Assembly: GCF_008704655.1 (NCBI RefSeq)
Contig: NZ_CP023688.1
Coordinates: 6,129,501 to 6,193,500 of the forward strand
Reading direction: 5' to 3'
Length of the DNA stretch: 64,000 nucleotides
Origin: Streptomyces rimosus
GTDB taxonomy: Bacteria > Actinomycetota > Actinomycetes > Streptomycetales > Streptomycetaceae
Every line of letters starts with the position of its first letter. Position 1 is the first letter of the stretch. Positions 1 to 8,067 of the stretch are shown here, one piece after another. The position numbers and the translations under genes were made by a program. Below the pieces are notes generated by a model. It was not told where the DNA came from. It made no database searches and was given only the letters and a program-made list of their open reading frames with translations.

Positions 1-57
1 GAGCTGTTGCGCTACCGGGAGGTGCGGGAGCAGTACGCGGTGGCGGCGGGGTTGTGA
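1..57 (+). CDS. C-terminal 18 codons of an unidentified upstream gene
   Basis: The reading frame open from base 1 encodes ELLRYREVREQYAVAAGL and stops with TGA at 55-57. Only this tail lies in the window, so the product cannot be identified. It is on the same strand as ssbB and ends 183 bases before it. Confidence 0.5.
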   Translation, partial: ELLRYREVREQYAVAAGL

Positions 58-110
58 GCGGGGGCGCGACGGTGACGGCCCGTCGGGGTGGGCAACCCGG
101 TCGGGTGACG

Positions 111-126
111 GAGTTGTCCACAACTC
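111..126. promoter_or_regulatory. Palindrome containing a DnaA-box-like 9-mer upstream of ssbB
   Basis: The bases GAGTTGT, CC, ACAACTC form a perfect 7-bp dyad. TTGTCCACA, the preferred Streptomyces DnaA box, runs from 114 to 122 inside it. It lies between the upstream stop codon and ssbB. It could be a DnaA site, the terminator of the upstream gene, or both; sequence alone cannot decide. Confidence 0.45.
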
Positions 127-240
127 GGCGGTAACGCACAGGCCCCGGCGGGCATCGGCGAATCCGTGCAGCATGGGTCCCACGCGAACAGGCCCGGGAC
201 CGGGCCGGGGGCCCGCCGGGGGCCTGTGACGGGGGAGTTG

Positions 241-969
241 ATGACGATGTACGACACGATGGTGACGCTGGTGGGGAACGCCGCGACGGCGGTGGAGCAC
301 CGGCAGACCACGGCGGGCGTTCCGATGGTGCGGTTCCGCCTGGCGACCTCCACGCGGCGCTGGGACAAGGAGCGCTGCTGCTGGGTCGACGGCGACACGA
401 GCTTCTACACGGTCCGCGCGTGGCGGACGCTCGCGGACAACGTCGCCGCGTCGGTCTCACGCGGCGAACCCCTCGTCGTACACGGCCGCATGCGGGTGTG
501 GGATCGGGAACTGCCCGAGGACAAGGGCGGACAGCGGCGGGTGTCGGTCGAGGTCGACGCGGTGGCGGTCGGGCACGACCTGACGCGCGGCACCTCCGCG
601 TGGCGTCGGGTCGTCCGGCCGCGTATGGAGGCGATGGTGCCGTCCGCCGAAGGGTGGGTGCCCGAGGTTCGGGCGCCGGCGCCACCGGTCCCACCGCCTC
701 CGCGTGGGTCGGCACCGCAGGCGCCGCTGGATCGCGTACCGAACGAACCTGACTGGACGTCTCCGGAGCCGGCGGTCGGCCCGCTGCCCGGGACGGCAGT
801 TGGGACAGAACCCGGGGAAGCGGCCGGAGCGGCATCCGGGTCTGTGGGCGGCAGCAGCCCGCCCCCGCGCACCGGCGTCGAATTGGGCGACAAGTCACCG
901 CCGGATGTGGACGGCCGCGGCGTACCGGCCGCAATCCCCGCTTCGGAGGACGCTGTTGCCGGGGCCTGA
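241..969 (+). CDS. ssbB: Single-stranded DNA-binding protein, SsbB-type paralogue
   Basis: The protein has 242 residues. Residues 1-125 are an OB-fold SSB domain that begins with TMVTLVGNAAT and contains the FYTVRAWRTLADN strand typical of SSB. The ATG at 241 is chosen because GGGGGAG precedes it and the preceding frame is not conserved-looking. After about residue 130 there is a long Pro/Gly-rich tail. It lacks the acidic DDDIPF-type tip that replicative SsbA uses to recruit partners. This matches SsbB, which in S. coelicolor acts in chromosome segregation during sporulation. Adjacent Cys46-Cys47 sit in the OB domain. The tail is longer than in the S. coelicolor protein as I remember it. Confidence 0.88.
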   Translation: MTMYDTMVTLVGNAATAVEHRQTTAGVPMVRFRLATSTRRWDKERCCWVDGDTSFYTVRAWRTLADNVAASVSRGEPLVVHGRMRVWDRELPEDKGGQRRVSVEVDAVAVGHDLTRGTSAWRRVVRPRMEAMVPSAEGWVPEVRAPAPPVPPPPRGSAPQAPLDRVPNEPDWTSPEPAVGPLPGTAVGTEPGEAAGAASGSVGGSSPPPRTGVELGDKSPPDVDGRGVPAAIPASEDAVAGA

Positions 970-1308
970 CAATGCGTGATCGGAGCGCCACCGGGAGCCG
1001 TCTCTTTACCACTTCCGGTACCGCCCCGGCCACCTCGGTGAGCGATAAGCCTGAGAAGGCGTCAGTGCCCGGAAAGTCCCGGAGATTTGTCGATAATGCC
1101 AGGTCAAGTGGGGTGTAGTCGATAACGATTGCGATTCGGATCGCTTATGGGACGGTATTACGGGGGACCCTGTTGCGCCCGCTCTCTAGGATCCGACGGG
1201 TACTCACGAGTACTCACGGGGGCTGATGTATTCGGCTGTTGAGTTCCTTGGGTTCATTCCGGCGAGGCTTCTCCCCAATCGATCCCGCCTCGCCCAGAGG
1301 GGAAATTC
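970..1308. other. Intergenic region with two sets of short direct repeats
   Basis: The 339-base gap is clearly less GC-rich than its surroundings. GTCGATAA occurs at 1089-1096 and again at 1118-1125. GTACTCACG occurs in tandem at 1200 and 1210. The gap presumably carries the promoter of the surface-protein gene. I see no gene in it. Confidence 0.5.
1200..1219. repeat. Tandem 10-bp direct repeat
   Basis: Two consecutive copies of GTACTCACG plus one base lie about 90-110 bases upstream of the surface-protein start. The 10-bp period puts both copies on the same face of the helix, as expected for a tandem regulator site, but no regulator is identified. Confidence 0.4.
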
Positions 1309-2715
1309 ATGATTTCAGTGAAGAGGCGGGGCGCAGCCCGCCTTGCCGCCGCGGTCCTGGCGTCGGGCCTGGTCGCGGCGGGTGCGATAGCGACCGCGGG
1401 TCCCGCTGCCGCGGACGAGACGACGCCCGCTCACGGGGGCGCCAGCGCGACGCTGGACGGTCTGAAGACCTACGGCCAGGCGGTGCTCCACGCCAACGGC
1501 CGCGACCAGGAGATCGGCGCCGGACTCTTCGAGATGAAGGTCGACCACGGCGGCATCCTCCAGACGTACTGCATCGACATCAGCACGCCGACGCAGCAGA
1601 TGGCGAAGTACCAGGAGGTGCCCTGGAGCGCGTCCTCGCTGCACGACAACAAGGACGCCGGCAAGATCCGCTGGATCCTGCAGAACTCGTACCCCCAGGT
1701 GAACGACCTGGCCTCGCTCGCCAAGAAGGCCGGTGCGCCGAGCCTGAGCGAGAAGACCGCTGCTGCCGGTACGCAGGTCGCGATCTGGCGCTTCTCCGAC
1801 CACGTCAAGGTCGACGCCGTCGACCCCGCGGCCGAGAAGCTCGCCGACTACCTGGAGAAGAGCGCGCAGAGCCTCTCCGAGCCCGAGGCGTCGCTGAAGC
1901 TGGACCCGCCGGCCGTCTCCGGCAAGTCCGGCAGCAAGCTCGGCCCGGTCACGGTGCACACCAACGCCGGCAGCGTCACCGTCTCCCCGGCCGCCGGTGC
2001 CCCCGCCGGCGTGAAGGTGGTCGGTGCGGACGGCAAGCCCGTCACCAAGGCGTCCAACGGCACCAAGCTCTTCTTCGACGTGCCGGCCGGCACGAAGGAC
2101 GGCGCCATGTCGCTGACCGCCCAGGCCGCCACGAAGGTGTCGGTCGGCCGGGCCTTCACCGGCAGCGTCGGTCGCGTCAAGAGCCAGACCATGATCCTGG
2201 CCGGCTCCAGCGAGTCCACCGCGACCGCGACCGCCACCGCCTCCTGGAAGAAGCAGGGCGCGGCCCCGGCCGTCACCGCGGAGAAGGACTGCGCCAAGGG
2301 CGGCGTGGACGTCACGGCCACCAACAAGGGCGACGCGCCGTTCCGCTTCCAGCTCTCCGGCAAGGAGCACGTGATCGCGCCGGGCAAGTCCGAGACGATC
2401 ACCGTCCCGGTCGGCGAGGACCAGGCGTACGAGATCACGATCAAGGGCGAGGGCGGCTTCACGAAGACCTTCACCGGGGTCCTCGACTGCAAGACCGCCG
2501 GCACCACCCCCGGTAAGCCCTCGTCGCAGCCCAGCCCGGCCACGGCCGGCGGCAGCAGCTCCGGCACCAACGGCACCACCGGCGGCGGCGACCTCGCCGA
2601 GACCGGCTCCAGCAGCGCCACCCCGGTGATCGCGGGCGTCGCGGTCGCGCTGGTCGTGGTCGGCGGCGGCGCGGTCTTCTTCCTCCGTAAGAAGAAGGCG
2701 GGCGTCACCCAGTAA
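1309..2715 (+). CDS. Thioester-domain (TQXA) sortase-anchored surface protein
   Basis: The 468-residue protein has a Sec signal peptide (residues 1-35, ending AAADE). A thioester domain carries Cys88 in QTYCID and Gln156 in GTQVAIW. In Cys-Gln thioester adhesins of this family these two side chains form an intramolecular bond. A Ser/Thr/Gly-rich stalk follows, then LAETG at 429-433, a hydrophobic helix and a KKK-containing tail. That is the class E sortase signal of Streptomyces. AGGGG lies 9 bases before the ATG. Such proteins sit on the cell wall and may attach covalently to surfaces or partners; the target here is unknown. No sortase gene is in the window. Confidence 0.88.
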   Translation: MISVKRRGAARLAAAVLASGLVAAGAIATAGPAAADETTPAHGGASATLDGLKTYGQAVLHANGRDQEIGAGLFEMKVDHGGILQTYCIDISTPTQQMAKYQEVPWSASSLHDNKDAGKIRWILQNSYPQVNDLASLAKKAGAPSLSEKTAAAGTQVAIWRFSDHVKVDAVDPAAEKLADYLEKSAQSLSEPEASLKLDPPAVSGKSGSKLGPVTVHTNAGSVTVSPAAGAPAGVKVVGADGKPVTKASNGTKLFFDVPAGTKDGAMSLTAQAATKVSVGRAFTGSVGRVKSQTMILAGSSESTATATATASWKKQGAAPAVTAEKDCAKGGVDVTATNKGDAPFRFQLSGKEHVIAPGKSETITVPVGEDQAYEITIKGEGGFTKTFTGVLDCKTAGTTPGKPSSQPSPATAGGSSSGTNGTTGGGDLAETGSSSATPVIAGVAVALVVVGGGAVFFLRKKKAGVTQ

Positions 2716-2733
2716 GCACGGCGCGGATGTCAT

Positions 2734-2769
2734 CCGGCCATCGGAGTGCGAGAGCACCCCGGTGGCCGG
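2734..2769 (+). terminator. Terminator-like hairpin after the surface-protein gene
   Basis: CCGGCCAT pairs with GTGGCCGG, CGG with CCG, and GTGC with GCAC around a GAGA tetraloop. The stem starts 19 bases after the stop codon. There is no T-tract, which is common in Streptomyces. Confidence 0.65.
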
Positions 2770-2880
2770 ACCGGCGCAGTGGGAGTGATCCGGCGGCCGG
2801 ATCGACGGAGTTGGGATGATCAGCCGGCCGGGCCGACGGAGTCGGGTGAGCAGCCGCCCGGACCGATGGAGCGCGAGCCG
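2770..2880. repeat. Degenerate about 31-bp tandem repeat, about four copies
   Basis: Successive units share the pattern CCGG..CGACGGAGT.GG...GA.CAGCCG with substitutions. They follow the terminator hairpin directly and do not encode a recognisable protein. Confidence 0.45.
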
Positions 2881-2940
2881 CCCCCGGCGTGAGCGGCCAC
2901 ACCCGCCCACCACGTGAGAGCGGCGGCCCGCCGAGCCCGA

Positions 2941-3040
2941 GACCGTACGCGGAACTCGGACCGCAACCGCGACCGCACGCGGACCCGGACCGTAACCGCG
3001 ATCGCACGCGGACTCGGGACCGAAACCGTGACCGCACGCC
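2941..3040. repeat. Degenerate about 29-bp tandem repeat, about 3.4 copies
   Basis: Units at about 2941, 2969, 2998 and 3028 share GACCGCACGCGGA followed by a C/G-rich spacer and AACC. They are noncoding as far as I can tell. Confidence 0.45.
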
Positions 3041-3073
3041 CCCCCCGACCCGTAACCGTACGCACCCCACGCA

Positions 3074-3121
3074 CCGCCCTCCGTAGCCGAGCCGAAACGG
3101 CTCCTCGGCCACGGAGGGCGG
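3074..3121. terminator. Large stem-loop, possible two-way terminator
   Basis: CCGCCCTCCGT pairs with ACGGAGGGCGG. An inner stem pairs GCCGAGCCG with CGGCTC-TCGGC around AAA, with one bulged base. It stands about 340 bases before ettA and could insulate that gene from upstream transcription. Confidence 0.5.
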
Positions 3122-3386
3122 CCGTCGTATGCGGCGGCGGGCCCGGACGGGACGCGAAAGGAAGGGGCAGGGAAGGGTAGGGAGGGCCGGACCCCCTCCC
3201 GATCACGGCGGCGGCGCGGACTCCCGATCATGGCGGCCGGCAGGCCCAGGACACGGCACGCCCAGCCGGACCCCCGCTTTTGCGCCCCCGCTCACACCCC
3301 CGCAAACACCCCCGGCCCCGGCTCCGTAAGGTACTCGTTTCCATCGTGGGCTGGCCGTACGGCAAGATGGGGTGTATCTGCCCTCG

Positions 3387-3425
3387 CGCGGCGGAGCCGC
3401 TCATCGGCCCACGCGGCGGAGCCGC
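3387..3425. repeat. Direct repeat of a 14-mer before ettA
   Basis: CGCGGCGGAGCCGC occurs at 3387-3400 and 3412-3425, 25 bases apart. Each copy is itself a small dyad (GCGGC, GGA, GCCGC). They sit within the ettA promoter or leader region. Confidence 0.45.
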
Positions 3426-3463
3426 ATTGACCATGACAGATCCAGACTGCCGGACGGTTTCTC

Positions 3464-5128
<1,665 letters not shown>

Positions 5129-5133
5129 GCCGC

Positions 5134-5583
5134 GTGCGACACCTCTACTCCTGCCCGCTGCGCTGGTCGGACATGGACGCCTTCGGCCACGTCAACAACG
5201 CGGTGTTCGTCCGCTACCTCGAAGAGGCGCGGATCGACTTCATGTGGCGGCTGGCGCCGGGCGAGGGCAGCGCGTCCTTCTCGGGCGGGTCCGTGGTGGC
5301 CCGCCACGAGATCGACTACGTACGGCCGCTGGTGCACCGGCACGCGCCGGTGACCGTCGAGTCGTGGGTGACGAAGATCGGCGCCGCGTCGATGACGATC
5401 GCGTACGAGATCAAGGACGAGGAGACGGTGTACGTCCGCGCCTCGACCGTGGTCGTCCCCTACGACTTCGCCCAGCAGCGGCCCCGCCGGATCACCGCGG
5501 AGGAGAAGTCGTTCCTCCGGGAGTACCTGGACGACGGCGCCGGTGACGACGCGAAGCAGCAGGAGGGGGCCGTCGCCGCATGA
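5134..5583 (+). CDS. Hotdog-fold acyl-CoA thioesterase (4HBT family)
   Basis: The 149-residue protein has the family's WSDMDAFGHVNNAVFVRYLEEAR motif region, with Asp15 as the expected catalytic residue. These cytoplasmic enzymes hydrolyse acyl-CoA thioesters; the substrate cannot be told from sequence. The GTG at 5134 is 5 bases after the ettA stop and gives a normal family N-terminus. Its stop overlaps the next start (ATGA), so translation is probably coupled in an ettA-thioesterase-hypothetical operon. Confidence 0.85.
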   Translation: MRHLYSCPLRWSDMDAFGHVNNAVFVRYLEEARIDFMWRLAPGEGSASFSGGSVVARHEIDYVRPLVHRHAPVTVESWVTKIGAASMTIAYEIKDEETVYVRASTVVVPYDFAQQRPRRITAEEKSFLREYLDDGAGDDAKQQEGAVAA

Positions 5584-6320
5584 CGGCGCTGCGCCTGGCC
5601 GATGCCGGGGAGGCGGCGGATCTCGCCGCCTTCCTGGCCCGGCTGATCCACTACGACCGTGCCGCCGCGGTGCGGTTGCAGGCCGGGGACGGCGTGCTCG
5701 CGGTGTTCGGCCGCCCGCCGTCCTTCGAGGTGCTGGCGATCCGTACGGCCCGCCTGGCGCCGGCCGCGGCCCTGCCCGGCGCCGGTCTCGACCTCACGGT
5801 GTCCGCCGGTGACCTGCTCGAAGGCATCGACGAGCCGACGGACAGCCTGACGCTGCCCGCCCCCGTCACCGGCCCGCCGTGGGCCGGGGTCCTGCCGCCG
5901 CGCGGCGGCTGGCAGCAGGTGCCCGGGCTGCCGTCGCCGCAGGCGCTCGGCCGGACCGTGGCGCTGGCCGTCGCCGAGTTCCGTGCCCGGGACGAGGCGC
6001 TGCCGCCGGAGCGCCGTACGCGCGCCGAGCGCGACCGCATCGGGCGCGAGATCTGGTCCCGTACGTTGGGCGACACCCACCTGCCGCTGCGCGCCGCACA
6101 CGCCGCGCAGTCCCTGGGCTTCCTGCGTCCCGTACGGGCCGAAGCGCAGGCGGGCGGTCACGGCCACCCGGGCACCGGACACGCCGCCGGGGCCGCGCTG
6201 GCCGAGCCGCCGTCGCTGACGCTGCTGGCCGCGGGCGGCTGGCTGCGGCTGCGGACGCCGTACGGATCGGTCGCGGTGCGTACGGGCGGGACGGCCGCGC
6301 TGCCGGTCATGCCGGCCTGA
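5580..6320 (+). CDS. Conserved hypothetical protein, Ala-rich
   Basis: The 246-residue protein begins MTALRLADAGEAADLAAFL and overlaps the thioesterase stop by 4 bases (ATGA). It has no signal peptide or membrane helix that I can see and no motif I recognise. An AFLARLIHYDRAAAVRL segment near the N-terminus looks helical. The family resembles Streptomyces hypotheticals that travel with ettA and the thioesterase. Function is unknown. A strong palindrome (6350-6390) follows. Confidence 0.75.
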   Translation: MTALRLADAGEAADLAAFLARLIHYDRAAAVRLQAGDGVLAVFGRPPSFEVLAIRTARLAPAAALPGAGLDLTVSAGDLLEGIDEPTDSLTLPAPVTGPPWAGVLPPRGGWQQVPGLPSPQALGRTVALAVAEFRARDEALPPERRTRAERDRIGREIWSRTLGDTHLPLRAAHAAQSLGFLRPVRAEAQAGGHGHPGTGHAAGAALAEPPSLTLLAAGGWLRLRTPYGSVAVRTGGTAALPVMPA

Positions 6321-6349
6321 GGAGGACGGGCAGCCGCCTTGGACGTGCG

Positions 6350-6390
6350 TCAGGGCCGGGTACGGAGATCACTTCCGTACCCGGCCCTGA
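6350..6390. terminator. Two-way terminator with perfect 17-bp stem
   Basis: TCAGGGCCGGGTACGGA and its exact reverse complement flank a 7-base loop (GATCACT). It separates the convergent hypothetical gene and glbO. Confidence 0.85.
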
Positions 6391-6425
6391 TGGCTTCGAG
6401 CCCCATGCCCAGCACAGCCAGCCGT

Positions 6426-6442
6426 ACCGTTCAGCGAACGGT
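6426..6442. promoter_or_regulatory. 17-bp dyad resembling a TetR-family operator
   Basis: ACCGTTC, AGC, GAACGGT is a perfect dyad, and a diverged half-site (GTGAACG) lies about 20 bases further on. It sits between two convergent 3' ends, with no promoter or TetR gene nearby, so its role is unclear. Confidence 0.35.
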
Positions 6443-6462
6443 CAGTATCGATCAGTGAACGC

Positions 6463-6867
6463 TCAATCAGCGGCATTGATCATCGAAGCCGCCGCATACG
6501 TCAGGTAGTTCCACAGCTGCGTCTCGTGCTCGGGGGACAGCTCCAGGGAGTCCACCGCGTCCCGCATGTGCTTGAGCCAGGCGTCGTGGGCGGCGCGGTC
6601 GACCTTGAACGGAACGTGCCGCATGCGCAGGCGCGGGTGACCGCGGTTGTCGCTGTATGTGCGGGGTCCGCCCCAGTACTGCATGAGGAAGAGCGCGAGG
6701 CGCTCCTCGGCCGGTCCCAGATCCTCTTCCGGGTACATCGGCCGCAGCAGCGGGTCCTCGGCCACCCCCTGGTAGAAGCGGTGCACCAGGCGGCGGAAGG
6801 TCGGCTCGCCGCCGACCTGCTCGTAAAAAGTCTGTTCCTGAAGCGTGCCGCGCGGAATCTTGTTCAC
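6463..6867 (-). CDS. glbO: Group II truncated haemoglobin (trHbO)
   Basis: The 134-residue 2-on-2 globin has Phe31-Tyr32 (B9-B10), Tyr45 at the CD1 position, the proximal His84 in RMRHVPF, and Trp97 (G8) in AWLKHM. Length and spacing are normal for the trHbO group of actinobacteria. This group binds O2 and detoxifies NO or peroxide-type oxidants in the cytoplasm. The MNKIPRGTLQEQTFYEQVGG start is typical. It is monocistronic, divergent from the methyltransferase gene (74 bases apart) and convergent with the preceding operon. Confidence 0.93.
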   Translation of the reverse strand: MNKIPRGTLQEQTFYEQVGGEPTFRRLVHRFYQGVAEDPLLRPMYPEEDLGPAEERLALFLMQYWGGPRTYSDNRGHPRLRMRHVPFKVDRAAHDAWLKHMRDAVDSLELSPEHETQLWNYLTYAAASMINAAD

Positions 6868-6941
6868 CCGTCCATGGTGTCAGACGGCTCGGCGGTGCCG
6901 GACGGCTCGGCCGAGGACCTGCGACGTAGGACAGTGGGGAC

Positions 6942-7982
6942 ATGAGCGGTACAGAGCCCGGTCCCCGGTCGGACCGCGAACCGACGGCCGCGGCACGCGC
7001 CGAGCTGGTCCGGCAGATCAGGGCGGGCGGTCACCTGGGGGACCCGCGGTGGCGCGCGGCCTTCGAGGAGGTGCCGCGGCACCTGTTCGTGCCGTACTTC
7101 TTCGTGGCCACGGCCCGCGGCTACCAGCGGCTGTCCGGCTCCGACCACGATCCGGACCGGCGGGCGCGCTGGCTGGAGGGCGTCTATACGGACACGGCGC
7201 TGGCGACGTACATGCGGGACGGCGAGCTGGTGTCCTCCAGCAGCCAGCCGTCGCTGATGGCCATGATGCTGGAGGATCTGCGGGTCGGGGAGCGGGAGGG
7301 GACCGGCAGCGGGTGCCGCGTCCTGGAGGTCGGTACCGGCACCGGCTACAACGCGGCCCTGATGGCGCACCGGCTGGGCACGGACCGGGTGACCACGGTC
7401 GACCTGGACGAGGAGATCACCGGCCCGGCACGGGACCGGCTGGCCGCGGCCGGATACCGGCCCGCCGTGGTGACCGGCGACGGCGCCCTCGGCTGCCCGG
7501 AGCGGGCACCGTACGACCGGATCATCGCCACCTGCGCGCTGCCGTCCGTCCCCACCGCGTGGATCGAACAGTGCACGGCCGGTGCGCTCGTCCTGGCCCC
7601 GCTCGCCACCGGGCTGATCGCGCTCCGGGTCACGGAGCCCGAAGCCGTACGGGCGGAGGGCCGCTTCCTGGCCACGCCCGCGTACTTCGTACCGCTGCGC
7701 ACCCCTGTCCGTACCCCCACCGGCACGGAACCCGCCCCCGCCGGCGGAAGGCGCCGGGCCCCGCGCGACGCTCTGCCGCGCGAAGCGCTCCGCGACGAGC
7801 GGTTCCACTTCCTGTGGTCGCTGGCCGCCGGCAGCCTCCCCCTGGACGAGATCCTCGGCCTGTGGCGGCGCGAAGACCGTCCGCGGCGTGAGCGTTTCGG
7901 CGTCACGGTGGACGGGAGCGAGCAGTACGCCTGGCTTGACTCGCCGGGCGGGCCCCATCGGTGGCAGTTGGGTGGAGGGTGA
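6942..7982 (+). CDS. PCMT-like SAM-dependent methyltransferase
   Basis: The 346-residue protein is related to protein-L-isoaspartate O-methyltransferase. A PCMT-type segment (RHLFVPYFF, then SSSQPSLMAMMLEDL) precedes the SAM-binding motif VLEVGTGTGYNAAL at about 127-140 and a DLDEEI acidic loop. The C-terminal 120 residues are an extension beyond the classical 210-residue enzyme. In Streptomyces, members of this extended family act in protein repair or modify RiPP precursors. No RiPP precursor is adjacent, so a repair or general role is as likely. The gene stands alone between the divergent globin and a perfect palindrome. Confidence 0.8.
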   Translation: MSGTEPGPRSDREPTAAARAELVRQIRAGGHLGDPRWRAAFEEVPRHLFVPYFFVATARGYQRLSGSDHDPDRRARWLEGVYTDTALATYMRDGELVSSSSQPSLMAMMLEDLRVGEREGTGSGCRVLEVGTGTGYNAALMAHRLGTDRVTTVDLDEEITGPARDRLAAAGYRPAVVTGDGALGCPERAPYDRIIATCALPSVPTAWIEQCTAGALVLAPLATGLIALRVTEPEAVRAEGRFLATPAYFVPLRTPVRTPTGTEPAPAGGRRRAPRDALPREALRDERFHFLWSLAAGSLPLDEILGLWRREDRPRRERFGVTVDGSEQYAWLDSPGGPHRWQLGGG

Positions 7983-8015
7983 TCTTGTACGCGGCGCGCG
8001 CTCGCCGGACATCAA

Positions 8016-8055
8016 AGAGCGTCGGCAGCAGCACGCGTGCTGCTGCCGACGCTCT
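8016..8055. terminator. Perfect 40-bp palindrome, two-way terminator
   Basis: AGAGCGTCGGCAGCAGCACG is followed immediately by its exact reverse complement, with no designed loop. It lies 34 bases after the methyltransferase stop and 12 bases after the convergent FHA gene ends. Confidence 0.88.
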
Positions 8056-8067
8056 CCAGTGCCGCTG

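Larger units (their letters stand above)
2716..3463. other. 748-base gene-free stretch of hairpins and degenerate repeats
   Basis: I find no convincing gene on either strand. The stretch holds a terminator-like hairpin (2734-2769), two blocks of degenerate tandem repeats (2770-2880 and 2941-3040), a second large hairpin (3074-3121) and a duplicated 14-mer (3387-3425) just before ettA. Confidence 0.5.
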
